Source: Bifidobacteriaceae bacterium (lineage in GTDB: Bacteria > Actinomycetota > Actinomycetes > Actinomycetales > WQXJ01). Taken from it: a stretch of DNA of 63,919 bases. The DNA is taken from contig JAIRYJ010000003.1 of assembly GCA_031267825.1 (NCBI GenBank), positions 1-63,919 of the forward strand, written 5' to 3'. Below the pieces are notes generated by a model. It saw only the letters and a program-made list of their open reading frames with translations, was not told the DNA's origin and searched no databases. Below are positions 1-8,529 of this stretch, piece by piece; the stretch's first letter is position 1, and every line of letters begins with the position of its first letter. The position numbers and the translations under genes are program-made.

Positions 1-364
1 GGGATTCCTGGTTCAACTAATGTTGGGTCGTGGAATCCTTCACACCAGCCCCCAAAACTATTTAAACGACACAACTATTCACGTTACACACAAAAAGTTG
101 ACCTACACGGCTCAAGACCCTGACCGGTAGACCCTGTGGAGGTAAAGGTACCTGTGTCTCATAGGAGAGATGGAGGTGGCCGGTGATGGCCAGCGCGATA
201 GCGGTCGGCGGGGCGGCAGGCGGATTCCAAGGCCAGATGAGCCAAACAGGAAGCATCAACAATCTCGTTCATGTAGGCTGTTGCCTATCTGGAAGCAACG
301 ACCGGGTAAAGCCAAAGAAGGCCCCAGCCCGATCGGCGGCACAAGAGAGCGGGGGGTGGGATGA
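1..364. other. Leader region without a convincing gene
   Basis: I see no recognisable protein here. A 64-codon Arg/Gly/Pro-rich reading frame (ATG at 170, stop at 362-364) has an AGGAGA stretch before its ATG and ends directly against the ATG of the universal stress gene, so it could be a small leader ORF. Its composition looks like translated non-coding DNA and I do not call it. A purine-rich stretch before position 365 probably supplies the ribosome binding site of the next gene. Confidence 0.4.
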
Positions 365-1315
365 ATGTCTGGCAAGGCTTTGGTCCTGGCAGGAGTGGAC
401 GGTTCCGCTTCGTCCTTCAACGCTGTCACCTGGGCAGCCAAGATGGCACGGCGCCGGGGCCAGTCCTTGCGGGTGGTGTGCGCCTACGCGGCGCCCCGCT
501 TCGGCGCTACATCAAGTGACGCGGCCTTCCTTGATGTTGGTGGAGCGGCCCTCGCGGAAGGCGCCCGAGCTGTGGTGGACAGCGCGATCAGCCAGGTCAA
601 GGCAATCCATTTAGATGTTGAAGGACACGCCGCACCGGGTGATGCGGCTGGTGTCCTGGTAGAAGCATCGAAGAACGCCAGTCTGGTGGTGGTAGGGACA
701 CGCGGTAAAGGCGGCTTCGCTGAACGTCTGCTCGGCACCGTCAGCACGGCTTTACCAGTTCATGCCCACTGCCCAACGGTGGTCGTACCAAACTCATGGC
801 AACTCGCACCTAACGACGCGGCGGAAGGTAGCCAGCCTCTAGTGCGGCGCCTGGCAGTCGGAGTTGACGGCTCGGAAGCCTCCCGGGTGGCGTTGAAACA
901 TGCCATCGACGCGGCCATCGACTGGCAAGCTGAACTAGTCGCCGTATCGTCCATGCCGATCGCCTCTGGAACTTCCTTGTTCGCCTGGGCCCCAGGACAA
1001 GTTGATCACGCAGCGGTGTTGGCTGAACTCGATGATGAGATTGAACGCCTGATCGCCGAAGAACTAAGCGGCCGTAACCTGCCCGACGGCTTCACCGTAC
1101 GGCACCACGCGCTTGACGGGACGGCGTCGTCCTTGCTTGTGGAACTGTCCGAAAACGTTGACCTGGTGGTTGTCGGCAGCCGCGGTAGAGGCGGCTTCAC
1201 TGGGCTGTTACTCGGCTCAACCAGCCAAGCCGTGCTGCACCACGCCCGTTGCCCGGTTATGGTGGTACCCATGCGCTTGAAGCAACCCCTGGCCGTCGCG
1301 GGAAACCCCAGGTGA
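365..1315 (+). CDS. Tandem-domain universal stress protein
   Basis: 316-residue cytosolic protein made of two UspA domains in tandem, the form common in actinobacteria. Each half ends in the nucleotide-binding signature G-x2-G-x9-G-(S/T): VVGTRGKGGFAERLLGT near residue 100 and VVGSRGRGGFTGLLLGS near residue 275, both followed by an H-x-x-CP-V-x-VVP strand. Members with this motif normally bind ATP and act in dormancy and stress survival; the binding is inferred from the motif. The ATG at 365 is preferred because the first beta strand (KALVLAGVDGS) begins right after it. The stop codon overlaps the GTG start of yggS, which suggests translational coupling. Confidence 0.93.
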   Translation: MSGKALVLAGVDGSASSFNAVTWAAKMARRRGQSLRVVCAYAAPRFGATSSDAAFLDVGGAALAEGARAVVDSAISQVKAIHLDVEGHAAPGDAAGVLVEASKNASLVVVGTRGKGGFAERLLGTVSTALPVHAHCPTVVVPNSWQLAPNDAAEGSQPLVRRLAVGVDGSEASRVALKHAIDAAIDWQAELVAVSSMPIASGTSLFAWAPGQVDHAAVLAELDDEIERLIAEELSGRNLPDGFTVRHHALDGTASSLLVELSENVDLVVVGSRGRGGFTGLLLGSTSQAVLHHARCPVMVVPMRLKQPLAVAGNPR

Positions 1316-2046
1316 TCGCGGCAGACCAACCAGATCCGGCCGACTCAGAACTGGCCAGACAAATTCAGGACAGGCTGACGCGGGCACGCCAAAGGATAGA
1401 CCAGGCCACGGCCGCTGCGGACCGCCCGGCCGGATCGGTCAAGCTGCTGCTGGCGACCAAGAACCAGTCGGCCGACGCGATCAGATGCGCGCTCTTGGCT
1501 GGGGCTGGTCTAATCGGCGAAAACCGCGTCCAAGAACTGGCCGCCAAAGGGCCCGCCTTGGCGGACCTGCCACACCAGACGCATTTCATTGGCCAGCTCC
1601 AATCGAACAAAGTCAACTCGGCTCTAAGTTGGGCGACCTGCCTCGAAACAATCGACTCGTTACGCCTAGCTCAACGCGTCAGGCTGCGATGCGTCGCGCG
1701 GCCTGTCCCGTTGGAAGTCATGGTGCAGGTCAACACCTCAGGCGAAGCGGCCAAGAACGGCGTCGACCCGGCACAAGCCGAAGACTTAGCCTGTCAGGTG
1801 GCTGAGTTGCCGGGGTTGCGTCTGACTGGGTTCATGACCGTTGGTCCCTTGACCGACGATGCCGCCCAGATAGCCCGTGCCTACGCCGACTTACGCCAAA
1901 TCAGGGACCGGGTGGTGGCGGCCGGCGGTTCACTAGCTGACGCGACTGAATTGTCGATGGGTATGAGTGGCGATCTAGAGATCGCCATCGCAGAAGGCGC
2001 GAGCATCGTGCGGCTCGGCACGGCCGTCTTTGGGCCGCGCCAATAA
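1312..2046 (+). CDS. yggS: YggS/PROSC-type pyridoxal phosphate homeostasis protein
   Basis: Fold-type III PLP-binding protein of 244 residues, without the decarboxylase domain. The PLP lysine lies in LLLATKNQ, followed by the family blocks GENRVQE, HFIGQLQSNK and SMGMSGDLEIAIAEGAS. The family buffers free PLP and affects amino-acid and keto-acid balance. The open frame reaches back to 1249, but I choose GTG at 1312: it overlaps the upstream stop as GTGA, and the longer N-terminus would lie entirely inside the stress-protein gene. In many Gram-positives yggS sits with ftsZ and sepF, so its position after a stress-protein gene is less usual. Confidence 0.93.
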   Translation: MIAADQPDPADSELARQIQDRLTRARQRIDQATAAADRPAGSVKLLLATKNQSADAIRCALLAGAGLIGENRVQELAAKGPALADLPHQTHFIGQLQSNKVNSALSWATCLETIDSLRLAQRVRLRCVARPVPLEVMVQVNTSGEAAKNGVDPAQAEDLACQVAELPGLRLTGFMTVGPLTDDAAQIARAYADLRQIRDRVVAAGGSLADATELSMGMSGDLEIAIAEGASIVRLGTAVFGPRQ

Positions 2047-2110
2047 AGCTAATGCGTCAGGCATTTGACACCACTTGGACGTAGTCTGGGCGCAGTCTGA
2101 AAAGTTCATG

Positions 2111-3385
2111 TCAGAGGTTTCCAAGGCCAGATAGCTGTTCCTGCCAGAACTCTAGACCAGCCGGCAACGAAGCGATCGTCATGGCCCAAGTGTGCCCCAA
2201 GCCTTTCTGGACGTGAACCTCGGCGACCAGGCCACGGCGGTGCAAAGCGGCCACTATGGCCTCGGTTTCCTGTCCCATCCGGCCGTCGGCCTCAGCTTGG
2301 TTGACGGCGAACCAAGTCGCCACAGGGCTGCGTTCAAGACCTTCAAGAGTTGAGGCATAGAGCAGCGGAGTGACAGCGTCGATTTCCGCCTGCGATGACT
2401 TCATCGCCTCTCCGGCCGCTCCAGGAGCCCCATAAGGCAGAATCGACAAGATTGTGGCGAAGTCCTCGAAGTGGCGTAAACCCTGATCAAGGGCGCAGTA
2501 TCCGCCCATCGACATGCCGCCGATGGCTGTCCGGGCACGGCTGATGCTGACCGGTAAGTGGTTCTCAACCCAAGGACGGACAACCCCATGAAGATATGAC
2601 TCGACCTGGGAGCCACCTGGTTCGCTGGCGTCAAGACAGCCTGAATCTGACCCGGTGCTAGCCCGCAAACTCGGCGCTACCAGGATGATTGGAGTGATCT
2701 TGTGGTTGGCGATCATCGCGTCAACCACCGCCGGGGCACCAGTGGCGAACCAATCAGCCGCTGAGCCGGGTGAGCCGTGCATCAAGTAGAGCACCGGGTA
2801 GGCCAGCTCACCTGACGGATCAAACCCGGGAGGTGTGTAAACCAGCAGATCATGGCCCGGGAGGTGATACGACTCGGCGACTGGCAAGGTGTACTGGCCA
2901 ACCGCGCCGCGGTCCGCCAGCCGCCTGCTCGGGTCAAGGCCGTCAGGGATCGAACTGATGGCCGCCTGTTTAGTCCCCTGGTCAGTCACCGGCTTGTCGC
3001 CGATGATCTCCGGACTGGGCGCATTGGCCGCCAAAGTGGCCGACGGCCGGAAGGTATCCGGCAACCCAGCCCGGATTTGGGCGGCCTCAAGATTCGGCGC
3101 CCAGCCAACGTAGGCATTTGTCGCCACACCGAGCCCCAAGACAAGCGCCAGACCGCCCGCCGTGTAACAGGCGGCCCGCCAAGCCCTTCTTCGCCGGACA
3201 CGGTGCGGCCGCCGTAAGACGAACACCGCCACGGCCAGCGCCGCCAGACCGGCTGAGGCGATGATCAGACCGGCTGGCAAAGATGCGAACAGGTCGCGTT
3301 CCGGCCTGGCCGGGTAGGCCAGGCCAGCCGGGTTGGCCAGGCCAGCCGGGTTGAGCATTAGGCCGCTGCTGAGGCCACCGAACAT
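2111..3385 (-). CDS. Membrane-anchored esterase of the esterase D family
   Basis: Alpha/beta hydrolase of the putative esterase family (esterase D / mycolyltransferase-like). Two or three hydrophobic segments lie in the first 130 residues, then an exported catalytic domain with the oxyanion strand YPVLYLMHGSPGSAADWF, the nucleophile elbow GGMSMGGY (Ser) and a C-terminal GLGHTW supplying the His. Likely substrates are cell-envelope or acyl esters; nothing fixes them. The open frame runs to 3601, but that would overlap the divergent DUF2079 gene. The starts at 3385 or 3358 leave a normal intergenic space, and neither has a clear ribosome binding site. It is convergent with yggS. Confidence 0.8.
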   Translation of the reverse strand: MFGGLSSGLMLNPAGLANPAGLAYPARPERDLFASLPAGLIIASAGLAALAVAVFVLRRPHRVRRRRAWRAACYTAGGLALVLGLGVATNAYVGWAPNLEAAQIRAGLPDTFRPSATLAANAPSPEIIGDKPVTDQGTKQAAISSIPDGLDPSRRLADRGAVGQYTLPVAESYHLPGHDLLVYTPPGFDPSGELAYPVLYLMHGSPGSAADWFATGAPAVVDAMIANHKITPIILVAPSLRASTGSDSGCLDASEPGGSQVESYLHGVVRPWVENHLPVSISRARTAIGGMSMGGYCALDQGLRHFEDFATILSILPYGAPGAAGEAMKSSQAEIDAVTPLLYASTLEGLERSPVATWFAVNQAEADGRMGQETEAIVAALHRRGLVAEVHVQKGLGHTWAMTIASLPAGLEFWQEQLSGLGNL

Positions 3386-3524
3386 GAGGTAAGCCTGACA
3401 TGTCCCGTGCCCGCCCGCCGCTGGCGGAAGGTGTTTCCCGGGTGGCGGAATCAAGAGCCGGGAGTTGGCGAGGATTGTGAAGGTTGGGCCTGAGTTTGGG
3501 AAGCCTGCGGCTATTGTTACGAAC

Positions 3525-5012
3525 ATGATGGCGGATTGGCGGGGCTGGTTGGGCCGCCAGAAGTGGTACCGCCCGATTCCCCTGGCGGTGGGCTCAGCCA
3601 CGGCCGTCGCTTTGATGATTTATCTCATAATCGCACTATCCCGTTGGTTCAACCTGTCTTCGCCAAGCTGGGACCTGGCGATCTTTGAACAAGCTGTCCG
3701 TGGATACGCCGAGGGCACCGGACCAATCATTGACGTCAAAGGGCCTGGAACTAACCAACTCGGCGACCACTTTTCACCGGCACTAGCTTTACTGGCGTTG
3801 CCATACCGGGTGTTTCCTTCAGCCGTCACCCTGCTAGTGATCCAATGTGGCCTGGTGGCCTGGTCGGTTGGGATCGTGGCAATTGCGGCCGGCCGTGTCT
3901 GGGGTGGCCGCGGCGCCTTATGCCTGGGCCTGGCTTACGGTCTGAGCTGGGGCTTGGCGACCGGGATCAACGCCGAGTTTCACGAATACGCACTGGCCGT
4001 ACCGTTCATCGCTTTGAGCCTGTCAGCCTACTTGGGGCGGCGCTGGCTGAGATGTTTCGCCTTCGGCCTGGTGTGGCTGTTCATCAAGGAAGACTTGGCT
4101 TTCAACCTGGCCGCCCTGGGTCTGGTCATGGCCCTGTCAGGACTCGCTGCCCGGCGGCGGGCGATCCGTCAATCAGACGACTCCCCTAGCGGCGCTCTAG
4201 CGGACGCGACAGTCAGAATCAGGCTTGGGTTCACCATGACAGGGCTCAGTTTGGTCCTGGCAGCGGTGGTCTTTGGGCTGGTCATACCCTATTTCCGGGG
4301 AGGTGAACAGTGGGAATACTGGAATAAGGTTCCCGCCGGGTCAATCCTGGACGTGCTGGCCGGATTATGGAACGGACAAAAGATCCTCTTGGTTGCCTTG
4401 CTGTTGGGCGTGACGTTAGGTGTAGCGGTGGCCTCGCCGTTGTTCCTTGTCGCCTTGCCGACCCTGGCCTGGCGGCTGGTGTCAGATAATCCACACTATT
4501 GGGGCACAGCCTGGCACTATTCAATGATCCTGATGCCAATCGTGTTCTTGGCCGCGATCGACGCCGCCAGGCGGTTGAAACGTTCACCAGGCCGGTTGTG
4601 GCGGGCGCTTGGGCGCCACTTGCCGCTGCTGAGTCTTTGCTTCGCCTTAGCGGCGGTACCGTTCTTCCCTGGCCGGGCGGCGTTCATGCCGTCGTCTTAC
4701 CACGCCTCACCAGATCTGCCTGCCGCTGAGACGATTTTAAGAGCCATCCCAGACGACACGCTGGTCGTGACTGACACTGGTTTGATGTCCAGGCTAAGCG
4801 GGCGCTGCCGGGTTGTGTGGCTCGGAGGCGGCGCCGATCAGGTAGTGCCGGACTACATTTTGTTTGACAAAGCCGCCTGGGCCTCAGATCCGGGCGAACC
4901 GGCCGCTTACGGCGAGTCAGTTTATCCGGGTACAACCTTCGTGACAGTCGAACCGGATGGCACCGGCGGCGAAAACCGGCGGTTCCGGCTGGCCATGCGG
5001 ATCCGCCCGTAG
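3525..5012 (+). CDS. DUF2079 polytopic membrane protein
   Basis: About 495 residues with roughly ten transmembrane segments. The region WDLAIFEQAVRGYA followed by GDHFSP is the hallmark of DUF2079 (predicted membrane protein, GT-C-like fold). Relatives sit in envelope glycan or lipid pathways, but no reaction is established and I assign none. The open frame begins at 3465; the ATG pair at 3525/3528 directly precedes the basic segment and first membrane helix and is the better start. The C-terminal 100 residues form a soluble extracytoplasmic domain. Confidence 0.85.
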   Translation: MMADWRGWLGRQKWYRPIPLAVGSATAVALMIYLIIALSRWFNLSSPSWDLAIFEQAVRGYAEGTGPIIDVKGPGTNQLGDHFSPALALLALPYRVFPSAVTLLVIQCGLVAWSVGIVAIAAGRVWGGRGALCLGLAYGLSWGLATGINAEFHEYALAVPFIALSLSAYLGRRWLRCFAFGLVWLFIKEDLAFNLAALGLVMALSGLAARRRAIRQSDDSPSGALADATVRIRLGFTMTGLSLVLAAVVFGLVIPYFRGGEQWEYWNKVPAGSILDVLAGLWNGQKILLVALLLGVTLGVAVASPLFLVALPTLAWRLVSDNPHYWGTAWHYSMILMPIVFLAAIDAARRLKRSPGRLWRALGRHLPLLSLCFALAAVPFFPGRAAFMPSSYHASPDLPAAETILRAIPDDTLVVTDTGLMSRLSGRCRVVWLGGGADQVVPDYILFDKAAWASDPGEPAAYGESVYPGTTFVTVEPDGTGGENRRFRLAMRIRP

Positions 5013-5450
5013 GTGGCTGGCCTGGTCCGCGTCAGCAAGTTGGTTGGTGCCGCAGCTAAGTGGAGCCGTCAAGTTGAGCCCGTCACCAAGTTGGACGATG
5101 CCGCCCAAACAGCCGGTATCGCGGGGTCGGGAAGTGGACACAGTCGGGTCAATAGAGTCACTGTGACCACACTTCCTGACCTCACGCCCGGGATGGTGTT
5201 AGCGAGACAAGAATTCTGATCCACTGGTGGATCAAGACTCCGGGTTTGCTCACGTTTGAGACCCGATCTGGACGGTTTCAAGACCAAGACCAGACTAAAC
5301 CGGTCAGATCAGCCCGGATCAAACCGACAAACGAATCAGGAATCGTGTCTTGCTCGCACCGGGCACACCAACCCAGCCAGCCACGGCACCGACCTGGGTA
5401 ACCCTTACAGGAAGATCAACCGCCCGCGAGGCGGTAGAGTTTACCCCTGC
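5013..5450. other. Intergenic region with dispersed repeat and motif copy
   Basis: There is no gene. It holds one copy of the short motif GGACGATGCC (5093-5102) and one copy of a longer hairpin repeat (about 5130-5260) whose relatives are at 58.75 and 63.13 kb. Similarity to the 63.2 kb copy continues in patches to about 5370. The last 30 bases before the tRNA are AT-poorer and hold no promoter I can define. Confidence 0.6.
5130..5260. repeat. Dispersed hairpin repeat, copy 1
   Basis: There are two consecutive inverted repeats. The first pairs GGAAGTGGACACAGT with a right arm around 5158-5175 (CACTGTGACCACACTTCC). The second pairs TGATCCAC with GTGGATCA (5217-5234) inside longer imperfect arms. 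The copy at 63131-63235 has the same order: GTGGACACAGT, ACTGTGACCAC, GTGTTAGC, then TTGATCCA. The second hairpin recurs at 58.75-58.82 kb. The role is unknown; it could be a non-autonomous mobile element or a REP-like sequence. Confidence 0.65.
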
Positions 5451-5523
5451 GGGCCTCTAGCTCAGTTGGCAGAGCAACGGACTTTTAATCCGTGGGTCGT
5501 GGGTTCGAGCCCCACGGGGCCCA
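5451..5523 (+). tRNA. tRNA-Lys (anticodon TTT)
   Basis: Complete cloverleaf: acceptor GGGCCTC pairs with GGGGCCC, D stem GCTC/GAGC, anticodon stem ACGGA/TCCGT around loop CTTTTAA (anticodon TTT), T stem GTGGG/CCCAC with loop TTCGAGC, discriminator A. CCA is not encoded. The metal-resistance islet begins right after its 3' end, a usual insertion place for integrating DNA, although I found no duplicated tRNA 3' end downstream. Confidence 0.97.
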
Positions 5524-5711
5524 CCCACGTGTCTTACGGGAACACCGACATCGGAAGATGTGTGGGGGTGTTCTCGTTTGGCTTCCTTGCCTCCGTCACG
5601 GCCCGCTCGGGCAGTTCTTGGGGATATCTTCTCGGGGTTGGCATGGTAATAATCCTTTCCAGAGATCAAACCCTCCACTAAACCCAGGGCGTATCAGACT
5701 GTGGTGAAGCG

Positions 5712-7586
5712 CTATCGGGTGCGTCGTCCGGGGATGAGGCGTGCGGAGTTTAGGATGAACGCGGTCTCTGAGCCGACGTGGATGAGTGCGGCGCTGACAG
5801 GGCTGAGAAGCCCGAACGCGGCTAGGCCGATGCCGACGAGGTCAACGGCGATGGTGCCTGCGAAATTGAACATCACGATCCGCCGTGCGCGCTTGGCGAT
5901 CCGTACCGTACGGGCGAGGTCGTTCAGGTCGGAGCTGATGAGCACCACGTCCGCGCACTCGCGGGCGATCTCAGTGCCCGATCCAACCGCAATGCCGACG
6001 TCGGCGCGGGCGAGTGCGGGAGCGTCGTTCACGCCGTCTCCGACCATCGCAAGCTTGTGCCCGGCCTCTCGTTCGGCGTCGATGGTGGTGAGCTTCCGCA
6101 CTGGGAGCAGTCCCGCGCGCACGTCGTCAATCCCGAGTTCAGCGGCCACCGCCCGCGCGGTTGCTTCCTGATCGCCGGTGATGACGAGCGTGCGCAGCCC
6201 GCGTTGGCGGAGTTCGGCAACCGCTTGTTTAGCCGAGTCACGGATCGTGTCAGCCAGCAGGATCGTACCCGCATAGGTGCTGTCTATGGCGACATGCGCA
6301 GCGGTCGCAATGCCTTGCCCCTCGACCTTGTCGGGGGCATCGGCGACAAGACCTCGGCTGCCTGCCGCAATCATCCTGCCCGTGACTCTGGCTGTAACGC
6401 CAAGACCGGGCCGGTAGGTGAAGTCTTCGGCCGGGCCGACGGGCAACCCCAGTCCACGCGCGTGCCTGACGATCGCCTGTCCCAGCGGATGCTCTGAGTA
6501 GGCCTCGGCAGCGGCCGCGAAGATCAACAGTTCCTCTTCGGTGATGCCTGGGGCGGTGCGTATCTGAGTGACGGCGGGCGAGCCGATGGTGAGGGTGCCG
6601 GTCTTGTCGAACACCACGGTATCGACGGTCGAGAGTGCTTCGAGGTGTGCGCCGTCCTTGATGAACGCGCCGGAACGGGCGATGCGGGCGATAGCCGCGA
6701 GCACCGCGAGCGGCGTGCCCGCGACGACACCGCACGCACCCGCGACGACGACAACCGCAATCGTTGAGGTGATGTCTCGTGTGACCAGATAGGTGATGAC
6801 CGCGCCGCCGAGGGCGAGATAGATCAGCCAGGAGGCGAGTCGGTCGGCCAACCGTTGTACAGGAGGCTCGGATTCCTGCGCCTGCCGCACCGCCTCGACG
6901 ATGTGCCCATAGGACGACTCCGCACCGATACGTTCGGCGCGCAACTCGACCGCTCCGATCTGGTTGACCGAACCAGCGAACACTTCACTCCCAACCGCAA
7001 TATCGACGGGCAACGACTCGCCTGTGATGCGCGACTGATCCGCCGTTGACTCGCCTGCGACCACGATCCCATCAACGGGAATACGACCGCCGGGAGCGAC
7101 GACAACGATCTGCCCCGGCTCCACTTCACCCAGCGGCACCGTTACGGTGTCGCCGCCCTGCCGCACCCGCACAGCGTCAGGCAGGAACGCCATGAGGTCG
7201 GTGAGGGCATCGCGGCCGCGATCCATCGCCAGGTCTTCGAGGATCTCCGCCGCGAGCACGAACGTGGCGATGAGCAGCGCGGTCACCCACTCTCCGATCG
7301 TGGCGGCCGCGACGATAGCGATCAGCATGGACAGTTCCATGCTCATGCGCCGCTCGCGGGCATCCCCGAGTGCTTCCTTGAGGATCGGCCAACAGCCCAC
7401 CGCCAGCCCTACGACCGCGACCACAGGCACCTGCGGCCAGGGCCAGGCCAGACCAAGGGCTACCGCGAGAGCGCAGGCCGCAACGAACAGGACACGCGCC
7501 AAGTCACCTCGGTCGATCTTCCGCCACAGGCTCACCGCACCGGTCGATGCGATGGCACCGGCCTGGTGCGTCTCCGTCGTGCTCAC
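5712..7586 (-). CDS. P1B-type heavy-metal ATPase with altered CPx motif
   Basis: 624-residue P-type ATPase: no N-terminal metal-binding domain, actuator motif with SRITGESLPV (about 185-194), phosphorylation motif DKTGTLT (Asp327), the HP locus SEHPLGQA that marks the P1B class, and the hinge GDGVNDAPALA. In the sixth transmembrane helix the expected CPC/CPx metal motif reads GACGVVAGTP, with a single Cys near residue 285 and no adjacent Pro. Zn/Cd/Co-type export is the natural guess from the ArsR partner, but the altered motif leaves the ion open. The start codon overlaps the stop of the ArsR gene by four bases, so the two form one operon. Confidence 0.9.
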   Translation of the reverse strand: MSTTETHQAGAIASTGAVSLWRKIDRGDLARVLFVAACALAVALGLAWPWPQVPVVAVVGLAVGCWPILKEALGDARERRMSMELSMLIAIVAAATIGEWVTALLIATFVLAAEILEDLAMDRGRDALTDLMAFLPDAVRVRQGGDTVTVPLGEVEPGQIVVVAPGGRIPVDGIVVAGESTADQSRITGESLPVDIAVGSEVFAGSVNQIGAVELRAERIGAESSYGHIVEAVRQAQESEPPVQRLADRLASWLIYLALGGAVITYLVTRDITSTIAVVVVAGACGVVAGTPLAVLAAIARIARSGAFIKDGAHLEALSTVDTVVFDKTGTLTIGSPAVTQIRTAPGITEEELLIFAAAAEAYSEHPLGQAIVRHARGLGLPVGPAEDFTYRPGLGVTARVTGRMIAAGSRGLVADAPDKVEGQGIATAAHVAIDSTYAGTILLADTIRDSAKQAVAELRQRGLRTLVITGDQEATARAVAAELGIDDVRAGLLPVRKLTTIDAEREAGHKLAMVGDGVNDAPALARADVGIAVGSGTEIARECADVVLISSDLNDLARTVRIAKRARRIVMFNFAGTIAVDLVGIGLAAFGLLSPVSAALIHVGSETAFILNSARLIPGRRTR

Positions 7587-7966
7587 TCGGTGGCACCAGT
7601 CGTGCCGATCGACCCATCAGGGCCACGGTGATGCTGGGGGACACCGTCCACGACGTGTTCGGCCTGGAATACCGCGTGCGTCACCAGTTCGCGGGCGTGC
7701 TCGTCGATCAGGCTGTAGAACACACGTGTGCCTTCCTGGCGTGTAGCGACGATCTTTCCCCAGCGTAGTTTCGCGAGGTGCTGCGATACCGCAGTCGATG
7801 ACTTCCCGACCCGCTCGGCCAGTTCCCCGACCGACAGTTCGCCACCGCGCAGAGCGAGGATGATCCTGATCCGTGTCGCATCCGACAGCAGCGAGAACAC
7901 CTCCGCCGCCAGCTCGACGTACTGGCTCCCAACCCCGAAACCATAAGTCTTCATATCTTCACACAT
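7583..7966 (-). CDS. ArsR/SmtB-family metal-sensing repressor
   Basis: 127-residue winged-helix repressor: recognition region VGKSSTAVSQHLAKLRWGKIV and wing TRQEGTRVFYSL. The alpha-3 Cys site typical of CadC/ArsR is absent (GELSVGELAE). The C-terminal helix carries Asp, His, His, His in the spacing IDEHARELVTHAVFQAEH, resembling the alpha-5 sites of CzrA/NmtR that sense Zn, Co or Ni. By family logic metal binding releases it from the operon promoter just upstream (7967-8010). It is first gene of the operon with the ATPase. A second in-frame Met at codon 5 is a possible start. Confidence 0.92.
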   Translation of the reverse strand: MCEDMKTYGFGVGSQYVELAAEVFSLLSDATRIRIILALRGGELSVGELAERVGKSSTAVSQHLAKLRWGKIVATRQEGTRVFYSLIDEHARELVTHAVFQAEHVVDGVPQHHRGPDGSIGTTGATE

Positions 7967-8015
7967 ACGAAGACAATAAGGCTCAGTTCCACTCGCTGCA
8001 AAGAGACGGACGCTG

Positions 8016-8151
8016 TCAACGCGTCTTTACCCAAACGGTGCCTCGGCGGACACCGAACCGCTTTGCGAGCGCGTTCACACTGACGCCGCGCTCACGGGCT
8101 GTTCGCATAGCGTCCAATTCGCTGTCCGTGAGCCGTGTTCGAGGTCGTTTC
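8016..8151 (-). pseudogene. Resolvase/invertase C-terminal remnant
   Basis: Reading the minus strand from about 8151 to the TGA at 8016-8018 gives about 45 residues containing RTRLTDSELDAMRTARERG, then VSVNALAKRFGVRRGTVW. This is the helix-turn-helix tail of Tn3-type serine recombinases. An in-frame TAG stops the frame just before it and no catalytic domain is present. It lies upstream of the ArsR-ATPase operon and is probably debris of the element that delivered it. Confidence 0.75.
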
Positions 8152-8332
8152 TATGGTTACGCAGCGGCCCCGATCAGACTGTCGTCAGGCTCGCCTTCGG
8201 AGTCAGCATCGGCGCGAATCCCTTGATTCCATGCGCAGACAAGCCTCTCGGCCCGCGGTCGCCTGTTCCTGCGGTGCTTAATTGGCTCTCATCGTAGGAA
8301 AAAGGATGTCTGTCGTGGAAACCACGAGGGGC

Positions 8333-8470
8333 GGCATCGGGCAATACAAGGCTGGAAACCTGACTGGTGGCAGGCAAACCGTGACGGACGGCATCGGGCA
8401 AAACAAGGCTGGAAACCTGACTGGTGGCAGCCAAACCGTGACGGACGGCATCGGGCAAAACAAACCGGGA
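8333..8470. repeat. 57-bp tandem repeat, about 2.4 copies
   Basis: Copies begin at 8333, 8390 and 8447 with a period of exactly 57 bp. Each starts with GGCATCGGGCAA, one form of the motif scattered through the window, and the first two continue with GGCTGGAAACCTGACTGGTG. The period is a multiple of three and open frames cross it on both strands (a 19-residue repeat starting GIGQNKAGNLTGG on the plus strand), but neither protein resembles anything I know and neither has a good ribosome binding site. I treat it as a DNA repeat. Confidence 0.85.
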
Positions 8471-8529
8471 AACAGCCAAGGCTACCCAGGTCCGCTGGAC
8501 GGCGCCCAGACGTGTGGCACCCTGGAATG

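Noticed and set aside
62..262. Hydrophobic minus-strand ORF at the window edge
   Set aside because: Weak start and no recognised motif. Most of it is a shadow of GC-rich DNA.
170..364. Small gene directly before the universal stress gene
   Set aside because: Arg/Gly/Pro-biased composition and no family. The AGGAGA before its ATG is suggestive but not enough.
6057..7746. Long plus-strand ORFs across the P-type ATPase gene
   Set aside because: They are antisense shadows of a complete ATPase with all motifs on the minus strand.
5524..8330. att duplication of the tRNA-Lys 3' end bounding the islet
   Set aside because: I looked for the T-arm sequence around 8.1-8.4 kb and did not see a second copy.
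8333..8470. CRISPR array
   Set aside because: Units are tandem with no variable spacers. The same holds for the 55-bp repeat at 35.6 kb and the 45-bp repeat at 17.0 kb.
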